Assembly: GCF_001636345.1 (NCBI RefSeq)
Contig: NZ_KV440945.1
Location: forward strand, 1,642,975-1,706,974
Reading direction: 5' to 3'
DNA from: Cytobacillus gottheilii
Lineage (GTDB): Bacteria > Bacillota > Bacilli > Bacillales > Cytobacillaceae
DNA: 64,000 nt
The first letter of the stretch is position 1. The number at the start of each line of letters is the position of its first letter. The notes under the pieces are model-generated. The model was not told where the DNA came from and made no database searches. It saw only the letters and a program-made list of their open reading frames with translations. Made by a program: the position numbers and the translations under genes. Of the stretch, positions 1 through 8,499 are shown in pieces.

Positions 1-1
1 C

Positions 2-388
2 ATCATTGAACAGAAAATGCCGGCAGACTTGCTTTTGCACCACTCTGAATTATGGCATGCTCCTGTAGGGGCTTACCTTGTTAAAGAGGAAGCGGGCATT
101 GCAGATGAAGAGATATTGGATGCAATCCGCTATCATACATCAGGGCGTGAGCATATGACGCTTTTGGACAAAATTATCTATGTCGCCGATTATATTGAGC
201 CGGGCCGCAAATTCCCTGGTGTCGAGGAAGTCCGGCTGTCAGCACAAGAAAATTTAGATGCAGCACTTAAACAGGCGATGAGCAATACAATTATATTTTT
301 AATAAAACAAGGGCAGGCAGTATATCCGCAGACACTAGAGGCTTATAATGGATTATTGTTAAATAGAAAGGACAGATTAAATGACTGA
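2..388 (+). CDS. yqeK: YqeK, HD-domain dinucleoside tetraphosphatase, 5' partial
   Basis: The reading frame is open at the left edge, so only the last 128 residues are present; the N-terminal part with the first metal ligands lies outside the window. The remainder keeps the family's HSELWH stretch (near residue 14) and the DKIIYVADYIEPGRKF block. Family members are HD-superfamily hydrolases that cleave Ap4A symmetrically to ADP. It overlaps rsfS by 8 bases, the arrangement expected for the yqeK-rsfS-yqeM operon. The internal ATG at position 17 is not the start. Function rests on family resemblance and conserved gene order. Confidence 0.9.
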   Translation: MIEQKMPADLLLHHSELWHAPVGAYLVKEEAGIADEEILDAIRYHTSGREHMTLLDKIIYVADYIEPGRKFPGVEEVRLSAQENLDAALKQAMSNTIIFLIKQGQAVYPQTLEAYNGLLLNRKDRLND

Positions 389-734
389 AAAAACATTATT
401 AAATACAGCTGTAAAAGCAGCAGATGATAAAAGAGCAGAGGATATTATCGCATTAAATATGAAGGGAATTTCCTTAATTGCCGATTATTTTGTGATTTGC
501 CATGGTAACTCTGACAAGCAAGTACAGGCAATTGCCCGCGAAATCAAAGAAAAAGCAGAAGAGCTTGGACATACAGTTAAGCGTATGGAAGGCTTCGATG
601 AGGCAAGGTGGATTCTCGTTGATTTAGGAGATGTGGTGGCACATGTCTTCCATAAGGATGAAAGAAATTATTACAATTTAGAACGCCTTTGGGGAGACGC
701 GCCATCTGAAAATGTTCAAAGCGAGTTAAACTAA
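381..734 (+). CDS. rsfS: Ribosomal silencing factor RsfS
   Basis: 117 residues, the usual size for the RsfS/YbeB/Iojap family. These proteins bind ribosomal protein uL14 on the 50S subunit and block joining with 30S when nutrients run short. Typical family features are the ADYFVICHGNSDKQV segment (about residues 35-49) and the GFDEARWILVDLGDVVAHVF block near residues 71-90. An AAAGGA ribosome binding site lies just before the ATG. It overlaps yqeK by 8 bases and its stop overlaps the yqeM ATG by one base, so the three are probably co-translated. Confidence 0.95.
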   Translation: MTEKTLLNTAVKAADDKRAEDIIALNMKGISLIADYFVICHGNSDKQVQAIAREIKEKAEELGHTVKRMEGFDEARWILVDLGDVVAHVFHKDERNYYNLERLWGDAPSENVQSELN

Positions 735-1489
735 TGAGCTATGAGCAGTTCGCTTATCTTTACGATGAGCTGATGAAAGATGTTCCCTATAAAAAATGGG
801 TTGAAATCATTGAGCAAAAGGCCGCTGAATATCATGTTGCCGGAAAAAAATTGCTGGACCTTGCCTGCGGAACTGGTGAGCTTTCTGTACGCCTTGCAGG
901 CAGCGGATATGACGTAACAGGAGTAGATCTTTCAGAAGATATGCTTTCTGTTGCAAGGGGGAAGTCTGATGAACAAGGCCTTCCTATCCAGTATTTTCAG
1001 CAGAACATGGCTGAGCTTGAAGGTCTTGGCCTCTTTGACATCATCGGTATTTTTTGCGACTCTCTGAACTATTTGCAAAATGAAGAAGACGTGAAGAGAA
1101 CCTTTGAGGGTGTATTCACACACCTAAAGGATGATGGTCTGTTTATTGCTGATGTTCATTCTGTTTATAAAATGGCGCATATCTTTATGAACCAGACATT
1201 CGCTTTAAACGAAGAAGAAATCAGCTACATATGGGAGAGCTTTGAAGGCGAACACCCTCACAGTGTTGAGCATGAATTAACCTTTTTTGCACTTGATGAG
1301 GCAACAGGCAAATATGACCGCTATGATGAACTCCATTTTCAGCGCACCTATCCTGTTGAACAATACCGAACATGGCTGAACCAGGCTGGCTTTGAAGTGC
1401 TGGACGTTTTAGCAGACTTCTCTGACACCCCGCCGCAGGATGATTCTGAGCGGATCTTTTTCATTTGCAGGAAGCACATGAAAAAATAA
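734..1489 (+). CDS. yqeM: YqeM, class I SAM-dependent methyltransferase
   Basis: 251 residues with a clear S-adenosylmethionine motif I, LLDLACGTGELSVRLA, near residues 40-55, followed by VTGVDLSEDML (motif II region). The Rossmann-fold methyltransferase class is certain. The substrate is not known; its position after yqeK and rsfS suggests a link to ribosome or nucleotide metabolism, but that is inference. The start overlaps the rsfS stop (TAATG). The operon ends at a strong hairpin terminator a few bases downstream. Confidence 0.9.
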   Translation: MSYEQFAYLYDELMKDVPYKKWVEIIEQKAAEYHVAGKKLLDLACGTGELSVRLAGSGYDVTGVDLSEDMLSVARGKSDEQGLPIQYFQQNMAELEGLGLFDIIGIFCDSLNYLQNEEDVKRTFEGVFTHLKDDGLFIADVHSVYKMAHIFMNQTFALNEEEISYIWESFEGEHPHSVEHELTFFALDEATGKYDRYDELHFQRTYPVEQYRTWLNQAGFEVLDVLADFSDTPPQDDSERIFFICRKHMKK

Positions 1490-1494
1490 GGAAA

Positions 1495-1528
1495 AAGCAA
1501 GATCATGAGAAAATGATCTTGCTTTTTT
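1495..1528. terminator. Bidirectional terminator between yqeM and comER
   Basis: A perfect 12-bp stem (AAGCAAGATCAT with its complement) and a 6-base GAGAAA loop, followed by a T-run on the plus strand and preceded by an A-run that serves the minus strand. It lies between the converging yqeM and comER genes. Confidence 0.9.
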
Positions 1529-1566
1529 ATCTTTTTTAAAAGGATTTTGTCTCGTTATCCCGAATA

Positions 1567-2388
1567 CTAGAAGGTATACTGCTTTTTCATGAGATCCAAA
1601 TCATCCGCAAACTTCGCGTGTGTTGCCTTAAATACTTGCTCAAACACATCTCCTAGCTCACTTTCCAGTACCTTAATGCCTTCTCCTGTAATTCCGCCTT
1701 TCACACAGACCTTTTCCTGCAATGTCGGCAGCGTATAATACCCTTTTCTCAAAAGTTCACCCAAACCAATCAGCATCTCGCCAGCAAGCTTTGTAGCTGT
1801 TTCCTGATCGATCTCCGTTTCATTTACCGCTGCCGTAATAAAACGCTGTGTTAAATAACTATAAAAGGCTGGTCCGCAGCTGACAATATCAGATGCCACA
1901 CGCGTAATATTTTCTTCAATTTCGACCGGCGCAGAGATTGAAGCGAATAGAGCTTTCAGGTTCGCCTTCCACTTCTCAGCGCACCGATCACCGTAGCTAA
2001 GCAGAGATACCCCGGCTAAGGCGCGGTTTGTAATGCTCGGTATAGCTCTTGCTGCCGAGCATGGAACAATCGATTCCAGCTGTTTTATGCTGATTGGACT
2101 TGTGATGGATACGACGCATTTATCAGGTGCCAGCTGGTTTTGTATACTGCTGATGACATGATGTACATCATGTGGTTTTACACAGATAAAGATCAGATCA
2201 GAGTGCTCTGCTACCGCTTTAGCATCGACTCCGACATTTAATCCGGCATAAACCTCTTGCAGCGGCAATGCTTTTGCTAATGTTCGATTCGTGATCATTA
2301 GATCCTCTGGTAAAACAGTTCCTCCATCTATAAATGCTTCCGTCAGAATTCTGCCCATATTTCCTGTGCCAATCACACCAATTTTCAT
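1567..2388 (-). CDS. comER: ComER, pyrroline-5-carboxylate reductase-like protein
   Basis: 273 residues. The N-terminus carries a dinucleotide-binding GxGxMG motif (GVIGTGNMG, residues 4-12), and the protein follows the ProC fold with CVSITSPI and SCGPAFYSYL segments. ComER sits divergent to comEA in B. subtilis and is not needed for DNA uptake; in related species it has been linked to biofilm formation and sporulation. A strong TAGGAGGG site precedes the ATG on the minus strand. It could be a true proline-pathway enzyme, but the position next to comEA argues for ComER. Confidence 0.9.
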   Translation of the reverse strand: MKIGVIGTGNMGRILTEAFIDGGTVLPEDLMITNRTLAKALPLQEVYAGLNVGVDAKAVAEHSDLIFICVKPHDVHHVISSIQNQLAPDKCVVSITSPISIKQLESIVPCSAARAIPSITNRALAGVSLLSYGDRCAEKWKANLKALFASISAPVEIEENITRVASDIVSCGPAFYSYLTQRFITAAVNETEIDQETATKLAGEMLIGLGELLRKGYYTLPTLQEKVCVKGGITGEGIKVLESELGDVFEQVFKATHAKFADDLDLMKKQYTF

Positions 2389-2467
2389 GCTGCAACCCTC
2401 CTATGCATGCAAAACTTTCTCCTAAAAACATATGAAAAAATAAAACAATTATGCTAAAAGAAAGCTG

Positions 2468-3097
2468 GTGAAAAATATGCTCCATTTTATAAAGGAAAAA
2501 AAGCTTTATTTCATGCTCATTTGCCTTGGGGCAGGCTTGCTGATTTTGTTTTTCTTTTTTCCTGGCCAAGAAGGTGATGATTTAACACAGATAAATGAGG
2601 AAGCAGTACAGCAGCAGGAGGCACTGCCGGTGACAAAAGAAGTCACAGAGGAACCTGCGGAGGAAGAAATTATTTTAGTTGATGTCAAAGGTTCTGTTGA
2701 AAATCCAGGTGTTTATGAAGCAGAAGATGGGGACAGGGTGTTGGACTTGATTGCCGATGCAGGAGGACTTGAAAAAGGTGCAGATGAAAAGAAGATTAAT
2801 TTTGCACAGCGGGTGACAGATGAAATGGTTTTATATATTCCAAAGGAGGGTGAAGAGACAGCTGAGATTGAATTGAATATGCCGGCCAATTCCACTGATG
2901 ATGAAACTGTCAATCTTAATACGGCAGACTCGGCGGAGCTTCAGACACTGCCGGGAATAGGGCCAGCTAAGGCAGAGGCGATTATTGATTATCGTGATAC
3001 AAACGGACCGTTTAAAGAAAAGGAGGAGCTGAAAGAGATATCCGGCATTGGTGATAAAACCTATGAAAAACTGGCTGAACTGATTAAAGTCAATTGA
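2468..3097 (+). CDS. comEA: Competence protein ComEA, membrane DNA receptor
   Basis: 209 residues. The order is a cytoplasmic tip, one membrane segment (about 14-31), an acidic linker rich in E and Q, a SLBB-type domain (about 63-125) and a C-terminal double helix-hairpin-helix DNA-binding domain starting at VNLNTADSAELQTLPGIGPAKA (about 149-170). ComEA binds incoming double-stranded DNA outside the membrane and passes it to ComEC. The start is uncertain: GTG at 2468 or ATG at 2477, neither with an ideal ribosome binding site. comEB and comEC follow on the same strand. Confidence 0.93.
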   Translation: MKNMLHFIKEKKLYFMLICLGAGLLILFFFFPGQEGDDLTQINEEAVQQQEALPVTKEVTEEPAEEEIILVDVKGSVENPGVYEAEDGDRVLDLIADAGGLEKGADEKKINFAQRVTDEMVLYIPKEGEETAEIELNMPANSTDDETVNLNTADSAELQTLPGIGPAKAEAIIDYRDTNGPFKEKEELKEISGIGDKTYEKLAELIKVN

Positions 3098-3158
3098 CCT
3101 GTCCTTTAAGCCGCTTTACACTAGAAAGAGAATGCGGGAGATAAAGGAGAGTCAAAAG

Positions 3159-3719
3159 ATGAATAGAATTTCATGGGATCAATATTTCATGGCGCAAAGC
3201 CATTTATTAGCACTTCGCAGCACTTGCACACGGCTGGCTGTGGGAGCAACAATTGTTCGTGATAAAAGAATTATTGCTGGCGGCTATAATGGCTCCATTG
3301 CCGGTGGAGAGCATTGTATTGATGAAGGCTGTTATGTGATTGACAATCATTGTGTCCGCACAATCCATGCTGAGATGAATGCGATTTTACAATGTGCAAA
3401 GTTTGGGGTGCCAACGAGTGACGCAGAAATTTATGTTACGCATTTTCCTTGCCTGCAATGCTGTAAAGCGATCATTCAGGCTGGCATTAAGACTGTTTAT
3501 TATGCGGAAGATTATAAAAACCATCCTTATGGAATCGAGCTTTTTCAAAAAGCAGGTGTCGAGGTCATGAAGGTTGATAGTGAAGAATTGACGATTGATT
3601 TTAAACAAGCAGAAAAACGGGCTTTTGTTTATGAAATGCTTTCCTTTATTGAAAACAAAGAGGGACAAGCAGCTTCATTTCAAAAGCTCCGCGAAGAGGC
3701 GGAAAAGCTTTTTTCATAA
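3159..3719 (+). CDS. comEB: dCMP deaminase ComEB
   Basis: 186 residues from the ATG at 3159, chosen because AAAGGAGA lies 8 bases upstream and the homologous protein begins MxRISW; an in-frame ATG at 3132 lacks such a site. Zinc-dependent deoxycytidylate deaminase signature: His70 and the catalytic Glu72 in HAEMNA, then Cys98 and Cys101 in PCLQC. The enzyme turns dCMP into dUMP for thymidylate synthesis. ComEB has been dispensable for transformation in B. subtilis although encoded in the comE operon. Confidence 0.95.
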   Translation: MNRISWDQYFMAQSHLLALRSTCTRLAVGATIVRDKRIIAGGYNGSIAGGEHCIDEGCYVIDNHCVRTIHAEMNAILQCAKFGVPTSDAEIYVTHFPCLQCCKAIIQAGIKTVYYAEDYKNHPYGIELFQKAGVEVMKVDSEELTIDFKQAEKRAFVYEMLSFIENKEGQAASFQKLREEAEKLFS

Positions 3720-3739
3720 ACAGGGTTTCGAGGTGAGAA

Positions 3740-6064
3740 ATGAAAGGTAACGGCATTTATTTTGCTTTTGCTTCCTTACTTGGAATTACAGCCGCACTTG
3801 CCGATAGAATGGTTAGTTTTATTGGCTTGTGCCTGCTAGTAATCCTTTTAATCTTTTATAAAAAATGGCATGCTGGGTTGATCGCAATCCTTGTTGTTAT
3901 TTCGGTCTTTATGTACTTTAGAAGCGAATTAGCAGAGCGCAATCAAGTGACACAGTTTAGGGGAGATGAAACAGAATTCACCATAACATTTCAAGACAAA
4001 ATAAAAGTAGATGGGGATTTACTTTCAGCAGAGGTGAAAAGCAGCACTGGAGAATTGATGATGATGCGCTACGAAATATCATCTGAGATAGAGAAAGAAT
4101 TGCTCACTGATGAGGTGCGTCCCGGACTGAATTGCTCTGTTAGGGGTCAGCTTGAAGAGCCTTCATCAGTTACAAATCCGAACGGATTTGATTATCGTTT
4201 ATATCTGCAGAGAAATCGAATGTACTGGATCTTAGAAGTTCCAGATTTTCCCTTCGCTCAATGTTCCTCTGAAGTTTCATCTCCGATTACCTTCTTTCAA
4301 AAGCTTCGTTTTAATGGAATATCTTATCTCAAAGATCATTTTCCTGATCAGTCTGCAGGTTTGGCTGCAGCTCTAATCTTTGGTGACAGAAATGGAATTG
4401 ACCATGATGTGATTACCTCTTATGAGCGATTGGGGATTGTTCATTTATTGGCCATTTCCGGGCTCCATGTTGCCATGCTGGCTGGCATTATGTATTATCT
4501 TGGCTTAAGAATAGGGTTCACGCGGGAAAGAATGACTCATTTCTTATTCATCATCTTGCCAATTTATGCTGTGCTGACAGGAGCGGCTCCTTCAGTAAAC
4601 CGGTCGGTTCTCATGCTGATGCTTGCTTTGGGGGCGAAAAAATTCCATTTCCATCTTCCAACAAGTGATATCATATCAGCTGTTTTCATTGGATATGTAC
4701 TTATTTCTCCATATGCCATATTTAATATAGGCCTGCAGCTCTCTTTTCTCATTACCCTCTCATTAATATTATCTGCACAGAACTTAACAAAAAAAGCTCA
4801 GAATTCACTGGTTCTGACCCTGCAGACTTCTTTTATTTGCTTGCTCTCTTCTCTTCCCATCATGTTTTATTATTTTTACGAAGTTTCCCTGATTTCTCTG
4901 TTTGTGAATATCATTTACATTCCGCTTTATTCATGGATCATGATGCCTGGATTCATGTTTTTATATTTTGTTCATATGGGAGCTGGAGGAGAGAAGGCTG
5001 AGTTTCTTGTTACTGTTTTTGATCTCTTTACACAATTAGTTAATGCCGGCAGTGACTGGCTGTCAGACGTACCTTTTGCCGTGTTAACGTTAGGGATTCC
5101 TTCTAATCTTGTTCTTATTCTTTATGCAGCGGCGATCATATCTTTTTTTGCATTGTGGGAAAAGCGTTCTGGAGCCAAGTCTTTTGTAAGAATTTTGCTG
5201 CTCCCGGCTTCTGTTGTCTTCATTCATTATGCTGTCAATTCTTTTTCACCGTATGGAGAAGTGACCATGATCGATGTTGGACAGGGAGACAGCATTTTCA
5301 TCCAGCTGCCTTTTGGCCAAGGAAACTATTTAATTGACACTGGTGGTGTGTTTCGTTTTCCAGAAGAAAAATGGAGAGAAAGAAAGAAACCTTTCGAAGT
5401 AGGCAGAGATACGATTGTTCCTTTTCTAAAAAGTAAAGGAGTACGGACATTAGATAAGCTTATGATCACACATGGCGATGTTGACCATATTGGCGGCAGT
5501 GAAGCCATTCTGAACGAGATGGATGTGAAGGAAGTATTAATGGCGGCTGAAGCAGAACCATCTGAAGCGGAAAGGAAACTGGCAGCTGCTGCCAGAAATA
5601 ATGATATTGAAGTCCATAATGTACAAGCAGGTATGGGATGGAAAAACGGGCAATCTTTCTTTCAGATTATGTTGCCGGGAGAGTCTGCGGAGAGCATGGA
5701 AGAAAATAATGGATCGATCGTGATGTATGCTGAGATTGGCGGCTTACGCTGGCTGTTTATGGGAGATGCCGAGGAGAGTGGTGAAAAGCTGCTAATAGAT
5801 CACTATGAGAACCTTCGCGCAGATGTGCTGAAGGTGGGCCACCACGGAAGTAAAACATCCACTTCTATAGAATTGCTGCAAACTGTTCAGCCTCAATACG
5901 CTTTGATTTCTGCCGGGAGAAATAACTTGTATGGCCATCCACATGGAGAAGTAATAGATAAACTGAACGAAGAAAAGACTTTTATTCTGCGCACAGATTT
6001 GCACGGGGCAATTACCTATAAATTTAAAGGAGGCCAAGGTACATTTTTTACCGTTATTCCATAG
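3740..6064 (+). CDS. comEC: DNA internalisation channel protein ComEC/Rec2
   Basis: 774 residues, full length. The N-terminal part has several membrane segments and an OB-like soluble region, the middle (about 190-500) is the competence membrane domain with the HLLAISGLHVAM motif, and the C-terminal part (from about 505) is a metallo-beta-lactamase-like domain with IDVGQGDSIFI, THGDVDHIGG near 577-582 and GHHGSKTS near 700. It forms the inner-membrane channel for single-stranded DNA, and the C-terminal domain is thought to degrade the non-transported strand. Last gene of the comE group; the GAGGTGAG ribosome binding site precedes the ATG. Confidence 0.95.
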   Translation: MKGNGIYFAFASLLGITAALADRMVSFIGLCLLVILLIFYKKWHAGLIAILVVISVFMYFRSELAERNQVTQFRGDETEFTITFQDKIKVDGDLLSAEVKSSTGELMMMRYEISSEIEKELLTDEVRPGLNCSVRGQLEEPSSVTNPNGFDYRLYLQRNRMYWILEVPDFPFAQCSSEVSSPITFFQKLRFNGISYLKDHFPDQSAGLAAALIFGDRNGIDHDVITSYERLGIVHLLAISGLHVAMLAGIMYYLGLRIGFTRERMTHFLFIILPIYAVLTGAAPSVNRSVLMLMLALGAKKFHFHLPTSDIISAVFIGYVLISPYAIFNIGLQLSFLITLSLILSAQNLTKKAQNSLVLTLQTSFICLLSSLPIMFYYFYEVSLISLFVNIIYIPLYSWIMMPGFMFLYFVHMGAGGEKAEFLVTVFDLFTQLVNAGSDWLSDVPFAVLTLGIPSNLVLILYAAAIISFFALWEKRSGAKSFVRILLLPASVVFIHYAVNSFSPYGEVTMIDVGQGDSIFIQLPFGQGNYLIDTGGVFRFPEEKWRERKKPFEVGRDTIVPFLKSKGVRTLDKLMITHGDVDHIGGSEAILNEMDVKEVLMAAEAEPSEAERKLAAAARNNDIEVHNVQAGMGWKNGQSFFQIMLPGESAESMEENNGSIVMYAEIGGLRWLFMGDAEESGEKLLIDHYENLRADVLKVGHHGSKTSTSIELLQTVQPQYALISAGRNNLYGHPHGEVIDKLNEEKTFILRTDLHGAITYKFKGGQGTFFTVIP

Positions 6065-6090
6065 GATACAGTATCAGAAAAAAAAGAATG

Positions 6091-6122
6091 AAAAAGAGAC
6101 TGTATTTTGATCATACAGTCTC
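6091..6122 (-). terminator. Terminator on the minus strand after yqzM
   Basis: A perfect 9-bp stem (GAGACTGTA with its complement) around a 9-base loop. On the minus strand it is followed by TTTTT; on the plus strand there is no T-run after it. It therefore suits the minus-strand transcript through yqzM better than comEC. Confidence 0.6.
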
Positions 6123-6318
6123 AAGGCTGCTGGCGCTGGCAACCTGTTCAGCTTTCTGTCTTCATTCTTCAATCTCGCTTCCACTCTGTTTTTAGCATGG
6201 AAGAGAATTTGAAGAGCATCTTAAGCATGAACCATTTAGAATCTCCTAATCATAAAGGATGATTTGAAAGCGTTGGCATAAAAAGTCCTAATATAGGAAG
6301 ATTCACTTTATGTAGCGA

Positions 6319-6453
6319 TTAAGATGCGATAAATTTAATGACTGTTGCAATGACAAACAACGTTGCAAAAAATCCGAATGATACGACGAAGCCGATACCA
6401 GAGTCAATTGCATCATTTCGTGTGCTTTGTACGTTTTTTTCAAATTCGTTCAC
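6319..6453 (-). CDS. yqzM: YqzM, small membrane protein (44 aa)
   Basis: A 44-residue gene read by hand on the minus strand. The translation runs MNEFEKNVQSTRNDAIDSG and then a single hydrophobic segment FVVSFGFFATLFVIATVI. This matches the small YqzM protein encoded between comEC and holA in B. subtilis. The GTG start is preceded by an excellent AGGAGGGG ribosome binding site. One membrane helix with a short charged N-terminus; biochemical function unknown. The location beside comEC is suggestive only. Confidence 0.88.
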   Translation of the reverse strand: MNEFEKNVQSTRNDAIDSGIGFVVSFGFFATLFVIATVIKFIAS

Positions 6454-6478
6454 AGTCTACCCCTCCTATTTCCTATCT

Positions 6479-6507
6479 AGTATAAGCGAAATACTCTAAA
6501 AAATCCA
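6479..6507 (-). promoter_or_regulatory. Possible yqzM promoter
   Basis: On the minus strand TGGATT and TATACT are separated by 17 bases, ending about 25 bases before the yqzM GTG. The -10 is good; the -35 is weak. Confidence 0.4.
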
Positions 6508-6767
6508 TACTTCCTCACATGCTTTTCCTGTCCTTACAGCAGTTGTCACAAATAACGTACTACTATGCAGGAGAAAATAGAATTACTGGTGCACCGCTGA
6601 CGGCGAAGATTCCTAGGCCTTCGCTGTCGGCGTTCTATATAGATTGGGAATCAGCTCTATTCTCTATAGAGCTGATTCCCTATTGCTACTTGTCAAAACA
6701 TGATGGCTTCTTTAGGATAGTAGTAGTGAATACTTGAAGCAAAACCTATTGAACGGAGCGAATATTT
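6508..6767. other. Gene-free stretch upstream of holA with two hairpins
   Basis: No convincing gene; the 72-codon open frame here has no ribosome binding site or recognisable sequence. Two inverted repeats stand out: GACGGCGAAG at 6599-6608 with a near-perfect partner at 6619-6628 (CCTAGG in the loop), and a perfect 15-bp stem at 6646-6660 and 6666-6680 with a 5-base loop. Neither is followed by a T-run. Confidence 0.6.
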
Positions 6768-7787
6768 GTGTTTGATATATGGAAACAAATTAAGGGGCAG
6801 CGATTTGCACCAGTTTATTTAATTTATGGAACGGAGCCTTATCTGATAAATGAAACAAAGCAGCTGCTCATTGAGCATAGTTTAAATGAGGACGAGCTTG
6901 ATTTCAATTTAGCCTCTTACGACCTGGAAGAGACACCAATTGAAACAGCTCTAGAAGATGCCGAAACACTGCCTTTTATGGGAGAGCGGCGCTTAATTCT
7001 CCTGCAGAATCCCGTTTTTCTAACTGCTGAAAAATCCAAGTCCAAAGTGGAGCACAATGTGGCAAAGCTTGAGGCATATTTAAAAGAGCCTTCACCTTAT
7101 TCCATCGTTGTATTTTCAGGAGCATATGAAAAATTGGATGAGCGCAAAAAAATCACGAAGCAACTTAAGAAAACAGCAGCCATTGTAGAGGCAAAAAAGC
7201 TCGGAGAAAATGAATTAAAAACCTGGGTTCGTGAGCGGGCGGCACTGAATGGTGTTCAGATTGATGAAGATGCTGTTGAATTAATGCTTGCACTTGCAGG
7301 CACCAATTTATTTATGCTGACAAGTGAGATAGATAAAATCTCTTTATATGCGGATGATGAAAAACGCATAGATCAACAAATGGTAGAGAAGCTTGTTGCA
7401 CGGTCATTGGAACAAAATATTTTTGCGCTCGTAGATAAAATTGTACATAGAAAAATTGATGAGGCACTGCGGATTTTTTACGATCTCCTCAAACAAAATG
7501 AAGAGCCGATCAAAATTTTAGCGGTCATTACCGGGCAGTTCAGACTTATCTACCAGGTGAAGGAGTTATCCAGAAAAGGCTACGGACAAAATCAGATGGC
7601 TGGTCAGCTGAAAATACATCCATTCCGGGTGAAGCTTGCAGCCGGACAAGCGCAGCTTTTTGATGATCAGGAACTATCCGCAATCATGAGCCAGCTCGCT
7701 GATGCAGATTATCAGATGAAAACGGGCGGAATGAACAAAACCATGCTGATTGAAATGTTTTTATTTAAATTAAGTGCGTCGAAATAA
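6768..7787 (+). CDS. holA: DNA polymerase III subunit delta
   Basis: 339 residues, normal length for HolA (YqeN in B. subtilis). Delta is the clamp-loader wrench that opens the beta sliding clamp. The N-terminal AAA-like region shows LIYGTEPYLINETKQ (about 18-32), where the degenerate nucleotide loop expected of delta is seen, and the C-terminal collar domain follows from about 210. The start is GTG at 6768, supported by GGAGCG about 10 bases upstream and by the family's N-terminus (WKQIK). rpsT follows on the opposite strand, as in B. subtilis. Confidence 0.95.
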   Translation: MFDIWKQIKGQRFAPVYLIYGTEPYLINETKQLLIEHSLNEDELDFNLASYDLEETPIETALEDAETLPFMGERRLILLQNPVFLTAEKSKSKVEHNVAKLEAYLKEPSPYSIVVFSGAYEKLDERKKITKQLKKTAAIVEAKKLGENELKTWVRERAALNGVQIDEDAVELMLALAGTNLFMLTSEIDKISLYADDEKRIDQQMVEKLVARSLEQNIFALVDKIVHRKIDEALRIFYDLLKQNEEPIKILAVITGQFRLIYQVKELSRKGYGQNQMAGQLKIHPFRVKLAAGQAQLFDDQELSAIMSQLADADYQMKTGGMNKTMLIEMFLFKLSASK

Positions 7788-7863
7788 TTTGAAAAACTGT
7801 ATTTTTTCTGTGGCCAGCAGAGAGAATGCGGTTTTTTTATTAGGGGATGAAAATGAAGGCAAA

Positions 7864-7891
7864 ATAAAAAGGCTATCTTTAGCAGATAGCC
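7864..7891 (-). terminator. rpsT terminator
   Basis: On the minus strand GGCTATCT, a 5-base loop and AGATAGCC are followed by TTTTTATTTT. It lies about 15 bases after the rpsT stop. Confidence 0.9.
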
Positions 7892-7905
7892 ATGATTCCA
7901 TAAAC

Positions 7906-8169
7906 TTAAGAGTTTACAGAGTTTAATTTCTTCATTAAACGAGATTGTTTACGGGCAGCAGCATTTTTGTGGATAAGTCCTTTAGCAGCTGCTTTATTTA
8001 GCTTGCTTGCAGCAGCAGCAAAGCTTTCTTGTGCGTTAGCTTCGTTATTAACGATCGCAGCTTCAGCTTTTTTCACAGCAGTACGCATTGCAGATTTAGC
8101 AGTTGCGTTAGCAGCGTTGCGAGCTTCGCTTGTTTTTACACGCTTGATAGCAGATTTAATGTTTGGCAT
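7906..8169 (-). CDS. rpsT: 30S ribosomal protein S20 (bS20)
   Basis: 87 residues, rich in Ala and Lys, starting [15 protein letters not shown], the hallmark N-terminus of S20. The start at 8169 is fixed by CAGGAGGTG 7 bases upstream on the minus strand; an upstream in-frame start would place the ribosome binding site inside the gene. S20 binds 16S rRNA early in small-subunit assembly. A sigma-A-type promoter at 8310-8338 predicts an unusually long leader of about 130 bases. A terminator follows the gene. Confidence 0.97.
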   Translation of the reverse strand: MPNIKSAIKRVKTSEARNAANATAKSAMRTAVKKAEAAIVNNEANAQESFAAAASKLNKAAAKGLIHKNAAARKQSRLMKKLNSVNS

Positions 8170-8309
8170 TCCATTCACCTCCTGAAAAAGCATCGAGATG
8201 ATTGCAGGTTAACGGCATTTTATGCTCACCAAATGGAAGCCATTGCCGAAAAAGCCTTTACTCTAACTCGATAGTCACATTCATTAACAATTCATTAAGA
8301 ACAAGTGCT

Positions 8310-8338
8310 ATTCTACCAAACCCCCGCAAATAATGCAA
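8310..8338 (-). promoter_or_regulatory. rpsT promoter (sigma-A type)
   Basis: On the minus strand TTGCAT, 17 bases, then TAGAAT. The predicted transcript start near 8303 leaves a leader of about 134 bases before rpsT. Confidence 0.75.
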
Positions 8339-8419
8339 TACTCTGCAGCCAATTATCGTAAGTTGCCTGTTCTTATTTTGTTCATTCTAAAGGAAAAGGA
8401 ACGGAAACTGCTATAATTG

Positions 8420-8450
8420 TGAATCTTTTCCTGCTGTTCAGGACATGATA
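8420..8450 (+). promoter_or_regulatory. Probable sigma-F/sigma-G promoter of gpr
   Basis: TGAATC and CATGATA are separated by 18 bases and end 49 bases before the gpr ATG. The forespore sigma-G consensus is TGAATA and CATACTA, so five of six and five of seven positions match. gpr is a known forespore gene in B. subtilis. Motif reading only. Confidence 0.6.
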
Positions 8451-8499
8451 CATGATATATGGAATACTGTTAACACTTTTTAGAATGCGAGGGATCAGT

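Noticed and set aside
2389..2467. ComK boxes in front of comEA
   Set aside because: A-rich tracts are present, but I could not find the A4-N5-T4 pairs at the needed spacing, so no site is claimed.
6519..6737. 72-codon open frame upstream of holA
   Set aside because: No ribosome binding site, no recognisable sequence, and it crosses two inverted repeats.
8029..8274. Plus-strand frames across rpsT
   Set aside because: They are antisense shadows of the S20 gene.
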